Of a stretch of 21,496 nucleotides of DNA, positions 1 to 7,620 are shown piece after piece (the first letter of the stretch is position 1; each line of letters starts with the position of its first letter). The translations under genes and the position numbers were made by a program. This stretch comes from Syntrophaceae bacterium UBA6112. GTDB taxonomy: Bacteria; Desulfobacterota; Syntrophia; Syntrophales; UBA5619. Under the pieces are notes generated by a model that saw only the letters and a list, made by a program, of their open reading frames with translations, was not told the origin of the DNA and did no database searches. The stretch covers positions 71,504 through 92,999 of the forward strand of contig DIWG01000084.1 in the NCBI GenBank assembly GCA_002423465.1. The letters are read 5' to 3'.

Positions 1-362
1 AGGACCCAGTTGACGGGACATCGTCCGCGATAGGCGGGCAGGAGCGATCCGTGCAGGTTATACGCCCCTTTTGGCGGTATTCGGAGGAGCTCCTCCCGGA
101 TCATATGGCGGTAATAGAAAGAGAAAATCATCTCCGGATGAAGAGCTGCGATTCTCTCTTCCCATTTCCGTCCCCCGATATCTGCGGGACACTCCACGGG
201 GATGCACCGCTCCCTTCCCCATTCTTTCACTGAACCGAACCAGCAGTTTTCCGTAGGATCATCCTCATGGGAAAAAATGCAGGCAATCTGAAATCCGGAG
301 CGTTCGAGGGCGTTGAGACCCGCAATGCCCATATTATGATAGGCAAATGCCGCGACTTTCAT
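1..362 (-). CDS. arnA: ArnA-type formyltransferase, N-terminal part (cut by window edge)
   Basis: Reading the minus strand from an ATG at 362-360 gives 120 codons to the window edge. The start overlaps the arnC stop by four bases (ATGA), so it is translationally coupled. The protein opens MKVAAFAYHNMGIAGLNAL and contains FFSFYYRH-like and NLHGSLLPAYRG segments; Asn102 and His104 fall at the same numbers as the formyl-tetrahydrofolate catalytic residues of E. coli ArnA, while the expected Asp140 lies outside the window. In the family this domain formylates UDP-4-amino-4-deoxy-L-arabinose. Whether the second ArnA domain (UDP-glucuronate decarboxylase) is fused downstream cannot be seen; a stand-alone formyltransferase is possible. 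Identity of the domain is close to certain; the gene symbol is less so because the gene is incomplete. Confidence 0.85.
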   Translation of the reverse strand, partial: MKVAAFAYHNMGIAGLNALERSGFQIACIFSHEDDPTENCWFGSVKEWGRERCIPVECPADIGGRKWEERIAALHPEMIFSFYYRHMIREELLRIPPKGAYNLHGSLLPAYRGRCPVNWV

Positions 363-1333
363 ACAGACCCTCCGGCCGATTGAGCATCGCCGCCATAGAC
401 ATGTTCGATCACGTATTCGGGTCGTTTGCGGACCTCCCGGTAGATGCGGCCGATGTACTCTCCGATCAAGCCCAGCGCAAAAAACTGGAGCCCCACAAAG
501 GCAAACAGGATGGCAAATAGCGTGAAAACCCCCTGCGCCGCCCATATGGCGCCGTAAAGGATGCGGGCGATGACGAGAAGCAAGCCGAAACAGACACCAA
601 GGGTCGCCAGCAGAATCCCCCCGTACATGATGAGTTTGATGGGGAGTTCGGAAAAGGAGGCCACCAGATCGAATTGGAGGTTGATCAGTTTCCGCAATGG
701 ATAGTTTGATTTACCGCCGTGTCGTTCCTCGTGGGCGACCTCGATCTCCGTCACCCGCTTTCCAAAGTGTGTCGCCAGCGCCGGGATGAAGGTGGCATGC
801 TCGTGACAGGCGATCATCCTTTCCACAACCGTACGGCTGTAAGCGCGAAGCATGCATCCCCAGTCGGTCATTCGGACGCCGGTGATCTTCCTCGCCACCA
901 TGTTGACGATTCGGGAAGGGACGATCCGGAGGAGGGAATCCTTTCTTCCGCGGCGGATTGTCCCGACCACGTCAAAGCTGCCCTCTTCCATCGCTTGGAT
1001 CAGACGGGGAATCTCTTCCGGTGGATTCTGGAGATCCGCGTCGAGCGTAACAACGATCCCGCCGCGGACAATGGAAAACCCGGCCAGGATGGCCGCGTGC
1101 TGTCCGTAATTCCGCGTCAGTTCCACCACCCGGATCTCGGAATTCACGGTGAATCCCTTCAGAATTTCCAGGGAGCGATCCCGGCTGCCGTCATCGACCA
1201 GAATAAGTTCCCAGGGTCTCCCGAGCGCGGACATGACCGGTCGGATCCGGTTCATCAGCAGAGGAAGGTTTCCCTCTTCATTATAGACCGGAATTACGAG
1301 GGAAATCATCGCTTGAACATTCCCCGTACCCAT
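359..1333 (-). CDS. arnC: Undecaprenyl-phosphate 4-deoxy-4-formamido-L-arabinose transferase
   Basis: A 324-residue GT2 glycosyltransferase, close to the 322 residues of E. coli ArnC. Seen: nucleotide-sugar fold start ISLVIPVYNEEGN (10-22), LILVDDGS (43-50), NYGQHAAILAGFS (75-87), catalytic TLDADLQNPPEEIPRL (96-111), GCMLRAY (159-165), and two C-terminal membrane spans (about 233-258 and 268-293). Known role: moves the formylated amino-arabinose from UDP to undecaprenyl phosphate at the inner membrane. I chose the ATG at 1333 because it gives the same N-terminal length as E. coli ArnC and lies 8 bases after the arnB stop; an in-frame start at 1393 would overlap arnB, and ATG 1309 (preceded by GGGGAA) is an alternative. 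Part of the coupled arnT-B-C-A run. Confidence 0.9.
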   Translation of the reverse strand: MGTGNVQAMISLVIPVYNEEGNLPLLMNRIRPVMSALGRPWELILVDDGSRDRSLEILKGFTVNSEIRVVELTRNYGQHAAILAGFSIVRGGIVVTLDADLQNPPEEIPRLIQAMEEGSFDVVGTIRRGRKDSLLRIVPSRIVNMVARKITGVRMTDWGCMLRAYSRTVVERMIACHEHATFIPALATHFGKRVTEIEVAHEERHGGKSNYPLRKLINLQFDLVASFSELPIKLIMYGGILLATLGVCFGLLLVIARILYGAIWAAQGVFTLFAILFAFVGLQFFALGLIGEYIGRIYREVRKRPEYVIEHVYGGDAQSAGGSV

Positions 1334-1341
1334 TTTTTCGA

Positions 1342-2502
1342 TCAAGATCCGCCTCCCTCGGCACCATCCAGAATCTCCCTCACCGCCGCACATACATAGG
1401 CGACATCCCCATCCGTCATATCCGGAAAGAGGGGAAGCGAGAGAATTTTTTGCGCGGCACGTTCCGTCTCCGGCAGCTTCGTGATTCCGTAACGTTCCTT
1501 GACGTATTTCAGGAGATGACAGGCCGGAAAATGGAGACCGTAGCCGATATTGTGATCCGAAAGCCGCTCCATGAATCGTTCCCTCTCCATCGCCAGAATC
1601 TTCACCACAAAGAGGTGATGGGAATGGTCATGTGGATAGGCAGGATTGCCCGGAAGTTCCAGACCGGCGATCCCTTCCAGTCCTTTCCTGTAGAGCGCAA
1701 CGAGTTCCGCCCGGCGGCGGTTGAATCCGGCAAGGCGGGAAAGCTGGGCGATCCCCAAGGCCGCCTGAATGTCCGTCAAATTGAATTTCCAACCCGGCGT
1801 TTCGATGTCGTAATTCGGATTGCCGCCCTTCCCGTAGCGTTTCCAGGCATCCCGTTCAATCCCGTGAAAACGCAGAAGTCGAAGCCTCTTTTCCAGGATC
1901 TCGTCGTTGTGGGAGATGAGCCCCCCTTCGCCGGTCGTAATGTTCTTCAACGGATGAAAGGAAAATATGGCGATCCTGCCAAGGCCGCCGGCATGAATCC
2001 CCCGATAGCGCGTCCCTACGGCGTGGGCCGCATCCTCGATTACAATGAGGCGATGACGATCGGCAATCTCCATAATCCGGTCCATGTCTGCCGGCGCACC
2101 GGCGAAATGGACAGGAATGATCGCCCTCGTCCGGGGGGTGATCCGGGATTCGATGTCGTCGGCATTGATATTGAGGGTGTCGTAATGAATATCGGCGAAG
2201 ACGGGTCGCGCACCGCAAAGCGCAATCATATTGACCGTAGAAACAAACGTCATTGACGGGGTGATCACCTCGTCCCCCGGACCGATGCTGAGAGCCGCGA
2301 GTGCAATCTGCATCGCTGCCGTTGCAGAGGAGAGGGAAACGGCATAACGCGCCCCTGTAAGCTCCAGGAACCGCTCCTCAAATATTTTGCAGAGGGGGCC
2401 GGTCGTAATCCATTGCGACCTCAGGCAGGCGGTTACGCCCGCGATCTCCGTCTCCCCGATGGAAGGCCGATTCAGCGGCAGAAAATCTTCGCGAATCTTC
2501 AT
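1342..2502 (-). CDS. arnB: UDP-4-amino-4-deoxy-L-arabinose aminotransferase
   Basis: 386 residues, the usual length for this PLP-dependent DegT/DnrJ/EryC1 family. It follows ArnB from end to end: NRPSIGETEI (11-20), WITTGP (31-36), SSATAAM (58-64), PVHFAGAPADM (130-140), IEDAAHAVGT (155-164) and SFHPLKNITTGEGG (181-194), where Lys186 should be the PLP lysine. Reaction: glutamate-dependent amination of UDP-4-keto-L-arabinose in the cytoplasm. The ATG at 2502 overlaps the arnT stop in an ATGA, so the two are translationally coupled. A related sugar aminotransferase acting on another 4-keto sugar cannot be excluded from sequence alone, but the neighbours ArnC, ArnT and ArnA formyltransferase support the Ara4N reading. 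Confidence 0.9.
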   Translation of the reverse strand: MKIREDFLPLNRPSIGETEIAGVTACLRSQWITTGPLCKIFEERFLELTGARYAVSLSSATAAMQIALAALSIGPGDEVITPSMTFVSTVNMIALCGARPVFADIHYDTLNINADDIESRITPRTRAIIPVHFAGAPADMDRIMEIADRHRLIVIEDAAHAVGTRYRGIHAGGLGRIAIFSFHPLKNITTGEGGLISHNDEILEKRLRLLRFHGIERDAWKRYGKGGNPNYDIETPGWKFNLTDIQAALGIAQLSRLAGFNRRRAELVALYRKGLEGIAGLELPGNPAYPHDHSHHLFVVKILAMERERFMERLSDHNIGYGLHFPACHLLKYVKERYGITKLPETERAAQKILSLPLFPDMTDGDVAYVCAAVREILDGAEGGGS

Positions 2503-4187
2503 GATGAACCTTTCTTGGCGGATCGTGTTAATTGCACCAACGAGAATGACTCATTATGCCACAAGACCCGAAGCGCCGGTACCTCTTTTTTCAGTTTCTC
2601 AAACTTTTCTCCGTTCTCCGTAGCGCAGTAGATTCCGTCCGTCTTCCCAACCAGGCGGAAGAACGAATCTGTTGTCAGAAAATAGCGTTCCCGCTCCGCA
2701 ACCGGAAGCTGTTCGCTGCCGTACCTCACCTCCCCGATGTCGTCGACGATCGGGGTCCTTTTCCCGGTGTAGAAATCGACCCCATAGAGCGACATTCCAT
2801 ACTGATAAAGCGTCGCATCGGCGGGAAGGTGCTTCTGAATTGCCTGCGAGAGTGGATAGGCCGACTTGTACGGGGCAAGATACTGCGCGACCGGAAATGT
2901 GAGCGACAGGAGAAACAGGGCGAACAACAGATAGATCGATGCGAACCACCCTCGGCCGGTATTCCTTCGGAGCCGGTACGGGAGCAAGATGATCAAGAGC
3001 TGTACGAGAAAGGGGGCTACGATCCAGGGCCACCAATCCGTCCAGGCCACCCGGTGTTCCGGTAGAAAAACGGGGCCGAAAAGAACAGCCATGAAAAGAA
3101 GGCACGGCAGGATCCCCATCAACCGGTAGAACTTTGGAACGGTCGCTTCCTCACGAACGGCCCTGATTCGTTCCTCATAAAGGCGGAAAAGATGGCCAAA
3201 GCCGAGTGCAAGGGGAAGAAAAACGGGCGCGATGTAAGGGATCAGTTTCGAGGAAGAGATCGAAAAAAAGAGAAAAATAAGGACGAACCAGGTGAGGAGA
3301 AATCTTTTTTCAATGCTCCCGAATAATTTTTCTTCCTTCCCGAGTCCCCGAAGCGCTTCCGGCAGGAAGGCGCACCAGGGAAGGGTTCCGGCCAGGAGGA
3401 TGGGGATATAGAAATAAAAGGGCTGATAGCGGTCATGCATCCGAGTGGCATAGCGAAGCAGATGCTCCTGGATAAAGAAGAAACGGAAAAAATCCGGGTT
3501 TTCCCGCTGGACGAGGATCAGCCATGGAAGCGAAACGGCCGAAAAGATCAGCACTCCGACGGGGGAGAAAAGACCGAAAACTTCCCGCCAGCGGCCGGAG
3601 ACCGATAACCAGATGACCAGGACGCCGAACGGAAACGCCACGCCGATCAGCCCCTTGGCCAGAAACGCCAATGCGCTGAAAAAATAGAGAAGATAAAGCC
3701 ACACCCTTTTTTTTTCCGTTGCGGCAAAATAACGGAATCCGGACCAGATCGCCAGACAGACCATCAAGGCAAGGGGCATATCGAGAATGTTGATCCGTCC
3801 GATGGCCAGATGATACAGAAAGGTGGTCAATACGGCCGCCGCATAGAGCCCCGTCCGCGCATCATGGAAAAAAACCCCCATGCGATAGACCAGAAGAATG
3901 CATCCCCAGGCAGACAGCGCCGCGAAAAGACGGGAAGAGAATTCATTCTCGCCGAAAATCCGGAAAAAGAAAGACGTTACCCAGTAGGCAAGCGGCGGCT
4001 TTTCGAAATAAACCGAGGCTTTCAGCCGCGGAGTGACGTAGTCGCCGGTGGCGTTCATGGCGCTGGGGATAGCGCTGTATCGCCCCTCATCCGGCTCCAT
4101 GAGAGGGATCAATGGAAGTGGTACAAGATACAGGAGCAGGGGGATCAGAAAAAGAACGACAATCTTGATTGAGCTGCTCCGCAACAT
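2499..4187 (-). CDS. arnT: ArnT-type lipid A aminoarabinose transferase (GT83, PMT fold)
   Basis: 562 residues with about a dozen hydrophobic spans, similar to the 550 residues of E. coli ArnT. The first periplasmic loop carries MEPDEGRY (30-37) and YFEKPPLAYW (60-69), the signature region of ArnT/PMT-type transferases. The family takes 4-amino-4-deoxy-L-arabinose from undecaprenyl phosphate and puts it on lipid A phosphates at the outer face of the inner membrane, lowering negative charge and polymyxin binding. It is the first gene of the coupled run (arnT, arnB, arnC, arnA); GAGGG lies six bases before the ATG and a TTGACA promoter lies upstream. In enterobacteria arnT follows arnBCAD, so this order is different. 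GT83 relatives that add other sugars exist, so the acceptor and sugar are inferred from neighbours. Confidence 0.85.
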   Translation of the reverse strand: MLRSSSIKIVVLFLIPLLLYLVPLPLIPLMEPDEGRYSAIPSAMNATGDYVTPRLKASVYFEKPPLAYWVTSFFFRIFGENEFSSRLFAALSAWGCILLVYRMGVFFHDARTGLYAAAVLTTFLYHLAIGRINILDMPLALMVCLAIWSGFRYFAATEKKRVWLYLLYFFSALAFLAKGLIGVAFPFGVLVIWLSVSGRWREVFGLFSPVGVLIFSAVSLPWLILVQRENPDFFRFFFIQEHLLRYATRMHDRYQPFYFYIPILLAGTLPWCAFLPEALRGLGKEEKLFGSIEKRFLLTWFVLIFLFFSISSSKLIPYIAPVFLPLALGFGHLFRLYEERIRAVREEATVPKFYRLMGILPCLLFMAVLFGPVFLPEHRVAWTDWWPWIVAPFLVQLLIILLPYRLRRNTGRGWFASIYLLFALFLLSLTFPVAQYLAPYKSAYPLSQAIQKHLPADATLYQYGMSLYGVDFYTGKRTPIVDDIGEVRYGSEQLPVAERERYFLTTDSFFRLVGKTDGIYCATENGEKFEKLKKEVPALRVLWHNESFSLVQLTRSAKKGSS

Positions 4188-4529
4188 GATGACCCTCGGA
4201 TCTACAAAGCCGACATTTTTTGCGGCTGTTTATTCCACAGATCGGCCGGTATTGTCAACCGATTCATTTTGCACCGATTCATGAGATGCAGGCGCCGGAG
4301 ACGAAGGATGAGAAGCCGTCTTCACCGGAAGCGCAACCCACGAGCCCCGCCTTGTATGCGGGGATGAGGGGCGCAATAATAAACAGACATCTTCCTTGCC
4401 GGGAAGCCTAGCCCTGCGGGAAGGGAGCTTCACAAGCATCATTCTTGACATATGGGCCAAGATGTGCGATTCCACGCGCGTCAGGTTCCCGTCCTTCTCA
4501 AACCACCCCATACCAAGGAGGTCTCTGCA
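4188..4529. other. Divergent intergenic region, arnT / enoyl-CoA isomerase
   Basis: This 342-base gap holds no convincing gene. Besides the arnT promoter, the plus-strand side has two possible hairpins. One is CCCCGC (4345-4350) with GCGGGG (4358-4363), which competes with GCCCC (4344-4348) pairing to GGGGC (4368-4372). The other is GAAGC (4403-4407) with GCTTC (4427-4431), extended by CCCT (4412-4415) with AGGG (4422-4425). A TTGACA at 4445-4450 has no good -10 partner. No known riboswitch consensus was recognised. Confidence 0.4.
4229..4258 (-). promoter_or_regulatory. Putative sigma-70 promoter for the arn operon
   Basis: On the minus strand there is a perfect -35 TTGACA (4258-4253), an 18-base spacer and AATAAA (4234-4229, four of six matches to TATAAT). 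It lies about 40 bases before the arnT start codon and no other gene lies between, so it would drive arnT-arnB-arnC-arnA. No PmrA- or PhoP-type repeat was recognised by eye. Confidence 0.55.
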
Positions 4530-5246
4530 ATGCCCGGAATCGAATGGAAAAAAGTGGAAACGGTCGGCGTCATCACGATGAACAACGGTGAAAACAGGCA
4601 TAACCCCGATTTCATCCGCGCCATTCTGGCGGCTTTCGATGAAATCGAACGGGATGCCGAGATTTCTTCGGTGATCATCGCCTCCAGCGATCCAAAGAAC
4701 TGGTCGCAGGGGATCGATCTCGAATGGATCACAGGGGCCATGGCGAAGAATGATCTGCAGGCCATACGGGATTTCATGTACGGCCTGAATCGGATCTTCA
4801 AGCGCATCCTCCTCTATCCGATGCCGGTCATCGCTGCAATCAACGGGCACACCTTCGGTGATGGGAGCATCATGGCCTGCGCTTGCGATTTCCGTTTCAT
4901 GAAGGCCGATCGTGGTTTTTTCTGTTTTCCGGAAATTGATATCAACATTCCCTTTCTGCCCGGAATGCTGGCAATCGTCCGCAAGGCGATACCCCATTAC
5001 AAGCTCGAAGAACTCGTCTTCAGCGGAAAAAGAACCGGCGCCGCAGAGTTGGAAGCCCATCACGCCATCGTAAAGGCTTGCGAAAACGAAGAAGCGCTGA
5101 TGCGTGAGTCTATCGCTTTTGCCAAGACCTTTACGAAGAAACGGCCCATCTTCGGCGAAATGAAAAGGCGAATGCACGGTTCCATCATCGAAATCATGGA
5201 GAAGGATGATCCCGTGTATATCGAACCTCTGCAATTGCTGATGTAG
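4530..5246 (+). CDS. Enoyl-CoA hydratase/isomerase family protein, ECI-like
   Basis: 238 residues of crotonase fold. The start at 4530 is set by AAGGAGG eight bases upstream; an in-frame ATG at 4452 has no ribosome site and adds an unlike N-terminus. Oxyanion-hole segments are NWSQGIDL (57-64) and INGHTFGDGSIMACACDFRF (104-123). The first catalytic glutamate of hydratases (Glu144 in rat crotonase) is Ile114 here, while the second is kept as Glu135 in CFPEIDI. A single glutamate, plus the HTFGDGSIMAxxxDFRFMKADRGF stretch, resembles delta3-delta2-enoyl-CoA isomerases. Such an enzyme shifts double bonds in unsaturated acyl-CoAs during beta-oxidation. The C-terminus is short. It lies directly before lptF on the same strand; no functional link to LPS export is known. 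Fold is certain, substrate unknown. Confidence 0.8.
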   Translation: MPGIEWKKVETVGVITMNNGENRHNPDFIRAILAAFDEIERDAEISSVIIASSDPKNWSQGIDLEWITGAMAKNDLQAIRDFMYGLNRIFKRILLYPMPVIAAINGHTFGDGSIMACACDFRFMKADRGFFCFPEIDINIPFLPGMLAIVRKAIPHYKLEELVFSGKRTGAAELEAHHAIVKACENEEALMRESIAFAKTFTKKRPIFGEMKRRMHGSIIEIMEKDDPVYIEPLQLLM

Positions 5247-5272
5247 GAATGGGTGGAATCAGGTATGGAAGC

Positions 5273-6466
5273 ATGCACCGTTTGATCAATCGATACATCC
5301 TGCGGGAAATCGCCGTTCCGTTCTGCATGATTCTCTTTGTGCTCACCTTTGTGCTGCTCATGGGGAAGATCCTGCAGGTCATGGACCTGATGATCAACAA
5401 GGGGATCGGCTTTGTGGAGATCGCCCTGTTGATGTTGTTTCTGATTCCCTCTTTTCTCGTGTTTACGATTCCCGTCTCGCTTCTGATCGCGATCCTGATC
5501 GGTCTGGGAAGACTTTCCGGCGACAATGAATGGATCGTCTTGAAGATGTCCGGCCTCAGCCTCTATCAGTTGTCGATTCCGGTGGCCATTGCCGCACTGA
5601 CCGCCTTTTTGATGACCCTGGCAACGACCCTTTTCCTGGTTCCTTACGGAAACCTCGCCTCCAAGGTCCTCCTGTTTGATATGGCTCGTCAGAAGGCCAG
5701 CGTCAGCATCCGGGAAAAGATATTTATCGATGATTTCCAGGGAATTCTCCTCTACGCGGACAAGATCCCGGTCAGCGGCGATTTTCTGGAAGGGGTCCTC
5801 GTCGCGGACAGCCGGATCAGCCGTGAACCGAGCACCATCATCGCCCGCCGGGCTTATCTCGTTTCGAATCCCGATACGATGGTCATCACACTGCGACTTG
5901 AGGACGGCAGCACCCACTCGGTCGATTCCGGCCTGAACAATTACCGCAAGATGGATTTCCGTTTTTACGATGTCCGGCTGGACCTTGCCGCAAGCCTTGC
6001 CGGAGAGAAGCCCGGAATCAAATCCAGCACGGAGATGACTCTGTCGCAACTGAACGCCGTACTGAAAAAGCGGGATGCCAAACCGGAGGTCCTGCGTGAA
6101 CTGGAAATCGAACTCAACAAGAAACTGACCATCCCCTTCTCCTGTCTTGTCTTCGCCCTTATCGGGATGCCGCTGGCCATTCGGGCCCACCGCTCGGTCC
6201 GTTCCCGGGGTTTCACCATCGGCCTTTTTTTGGTTCTCGTCTACTATCTGTTTCGCCTCAGCGGCGAGGCCCTTGTCGAAACGGGAAGACTTCCCGCGAT
6301 CATCGGAACTTGGACGCCCAATGTCATTTTCGCCGTCGCCGGACTTCTCGTTTTTGCTTTTTCCGCCAAGGAGGGGTTCCGTCTCCGGCGCATTCGAGAC
6401 ACCTTCCACGACCGTACGCCTCCCCGAACCCCAGCGGAGAACACCTCCAAGAAAGATACTTGCTGA
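5273..6466 (+). CDS. lptF: LPS export permease LptF
   Basis: 397 residues of the YjgP/YjgQ family. Three hydrophobic spans near the N-terminus (after MHRLINRYILREIAVPF), a hydrophilic periplasmic jellyroll-type middle of roughly 150 residues, and three C-terminal spans (IPFSCLVFALIGMPLAI onward). The segment RLSGDNEWIVLKMSGLSLYQ is the cytoplasmic loop typical of LptF. Together with LptG and the LptB ATPase it pulls LPS out of the inner membrane. I chose ATG 5273 because the family begins MxxLxRYILRE; ATG 5249 in the same frame would add eight residues and lies two bases after the previous stop, and neither has a strong ribosome site. lptG follows after two bases, so the pair is an operon. 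Confidence 0.9.
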   Translation: MHRLINRYILREIAVPFCMILFVLTFVLLMGKILQVMDLMINKGIGFVEIALLMLFLIPSFLVFTIPVSLLIAILIGLGRLSGDNEWIVLKMSGLSLYQLSIPVAIAALTAFLMTLATTLFLVPYGNLASKVLLFDMARQKASVSIREKIFIDDFQGILLYADKIPVSGDFLEGVLVADSRISREPSTIIARRAYLVSNPDTMVITLRLEDGSTHSVDSGLNNYRKMDFRFYDVRLDLAASLAGEKPGIKSSTEMTLSQLNAVLKKRDAKPEVLRELEIELNKKLTIPFSCLVFALIGMPLAIRAHRSVRSRGFTIGLFLVLVYYLFRLSGEALVETGRLPAIIGTWTPNVIFAVAGLLVFAFSAKEGFRLRRIRDTFHDRTPPRTPAENTSKKDTC

Positions 6467-6468
6467 TC

Positions 6469-7548
6469 ATGAAGATTCTGGATCGCTATCTGGTTACGGA
6501 ATTCCTGAGGAATCTTATTTTGATTACGATATCCTTCCTTTTCCTTTTCCTGATCATCGACTTCTTTGAAAAGATCCGGATGTTTCTCAGCAATCAGGCA
6601 ACCTTCGCACAGATGGGCTCCTACTTTTTTTTTCGGACACCGATGATCATCTCGCAGATTCTGCCGGCCGCCGTCTTGCTCGCTTCGCTGCTGACTTTCG
6701 GATACCTCTCCCGGCACAGTGAAATCACCGCAATGAAGGCAAACGGAATCAGTCTTTACAGGATTTCACTCCCCATTCTGTTCATTGCGAGCCTCGTCTG
6801 CCTTCTGATCTTCCTTCTCAGCGAATGGGTTACCCCCCATACCAACGACAGATCCGAGTATATCCGCCTGATCGAGGTACAGAAACAGAAGTCGATGGGA
6901 ACTTTCAAACAGGATCAGATCTGGTACCGCGGGCAAAAGGGGATTTACAATTTCCGATTTTTTGATGCGCAGACCAATACACTCAAGGGAATCACAATCC
7001 ATTACCTCGATCGGCAGATGAACCTGATCATGCGCATGGATGCTGAAGTGGGAGAATGGAAGGAGAACCACTGGCTCTTTCACAATGTTCTGATCACCCG
7101 CTTCAAGGAGGGTGAGTTTCCCATTCTTTCAAAGGTGCAGCAGCAGGTCGTCGATCTTCCGGAAAAACCATCCGATTTCAAGGTTGTCCAGAAGGATGTC
7201 GAGGCAATGGGTTATTTCGAACTGGAGCGGTATATTCGCAAACTTCAATCGGAAGGTTATGATGCAACACGGTATATCGTCGATCTCCACGGCAAGATCG
7301 CATTCTCCATGGTGAGCATCATTCTGGCCGTGATCGGTTTCTCATTTTCCCTCCGCTCCGAACGGAGCGGAGGAATCGCTCAGGGCATCGGGATCGGGCT
7401 GATCATTGGATTTTCCTACTGGCTTGTATACGCATTTGGGATGTCCCTTGGACGGTCCGGAACCCTCTCGCCGTTCATCGCCGCCTGGTTCGCAAACATT
7501 CTCTTCGGCGCCGCTTCTGTATGGCTCATGTTGCGCGTGAAAACCTGA
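6469..7548 (+). CDS. lptG: LPS export permease LptG
   Basis: 359 residues, the second YjgP/YjgQ protein of the pair. It begins MKILDRYLVTEFLRN, the usual family start, two bases after the lptF stop; the frame is open upstream to 6310 but that part overlaps lptF and is not family-like. Spans: three N-terminal, a periplasmic domain (about 95-270), and three C-terminal. Motifs include LSRHSEITAMKANGISLYRI and the C-terminal HGKIAFSMVSIILAVIGFSF. It forms the inner-membrane heterodimer with LptF for LPS extraction. No lptB, lptA or lptC is in the window, which is common because they sit elsewhere. Assignment of F versus G rests on gene order and the MKxLxRYLxxEF start. Confidence 0.9.
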   Translation: MKILDRYLVTEFLRNLILITISFLFLFLIIDFFEKIRMFLSNQATFAQMGSYFFFRTPMIISQILPAAVLLASLLTFGYLSRHSEITAMKANGISLYRISLPILFIASLVCLLIFLLSEWVTPHTNDRSEYIRLIEVQKQKSMGTFKQDQIWYRGQKGIYNFRFFDAQTNTLKGITIHYLDRQMNLIMRMDAEVGEWKENHWLFHNVLITRFKEGEFPILSKVQQQVVDLPEKPSDFKVVQKDVEAMGYFELERYIRKLQSEGYDATRYIVDLHGKIAFSMVSIILAVIGFSFSLRSERSGGIAQGIGIGLIIGFSYWLVYAFGMSLGRSGTLSPFIAAWFANILFGAASVWLMLRVKT

Positions 7549-7566
7549 CACCGGACGGCCATGGCG

Positions 7567-7620
7567 GATGGGTCGCCACCGGGAGCCCCCGACCATCGAT
7601 CTCCTCTCCCCTCTTTTTTT
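7567..7620 (+). terminator. Possible weak terminator after lptG
   Basis: GATGGGTCG (7567-7575) can pair with CGACCATC (7590-7597) with one bulged G, and a run of seven T lies at 7614-7620. The T run starts 16 bases after the stem, too far for a standard intrinsic terminator, so this is only a candidate. It lies between the convergent genes lptG and ahcY. Confidence 0.3.

Noticed and set aside
1450..2256. Plus-strand frame of 268 codons opposite arnB
   Set aside because: Antisense to an unmistakable ArnB; no motif or ribosome site.
4445..4473. TTGACA before the isomerase gene as a promoter
   Set aside because: At 16-18 bases spacing only GATTCC-like hexamers follow, with about two matches to TATAAT, so I do not list it as a promoter.
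4230..5234. Long minus-strand frame of 334 codons opposite the isomerase gene
   Set aside because: It lies antisense to a clear crotonase-family gene with a strong ribosome site, has no recognisable motif, and is rich in residues typical of antisense shadow frames.
5060..6409. Minus-strand frame of 449 codons opposite lptF
   Set aside because: Its product is highly hydrophilic with many Gln, Asp and Lys runs and no family pattern; it is the antisense image of the LptF membrane protein.
6310..6468. Upstream extension of lptG
   Set aside because: It overlaps the end of lptF in another frame and gives an Arg- and Pro-rich sequence unlike LptG; ATG 6469 fits the family start.
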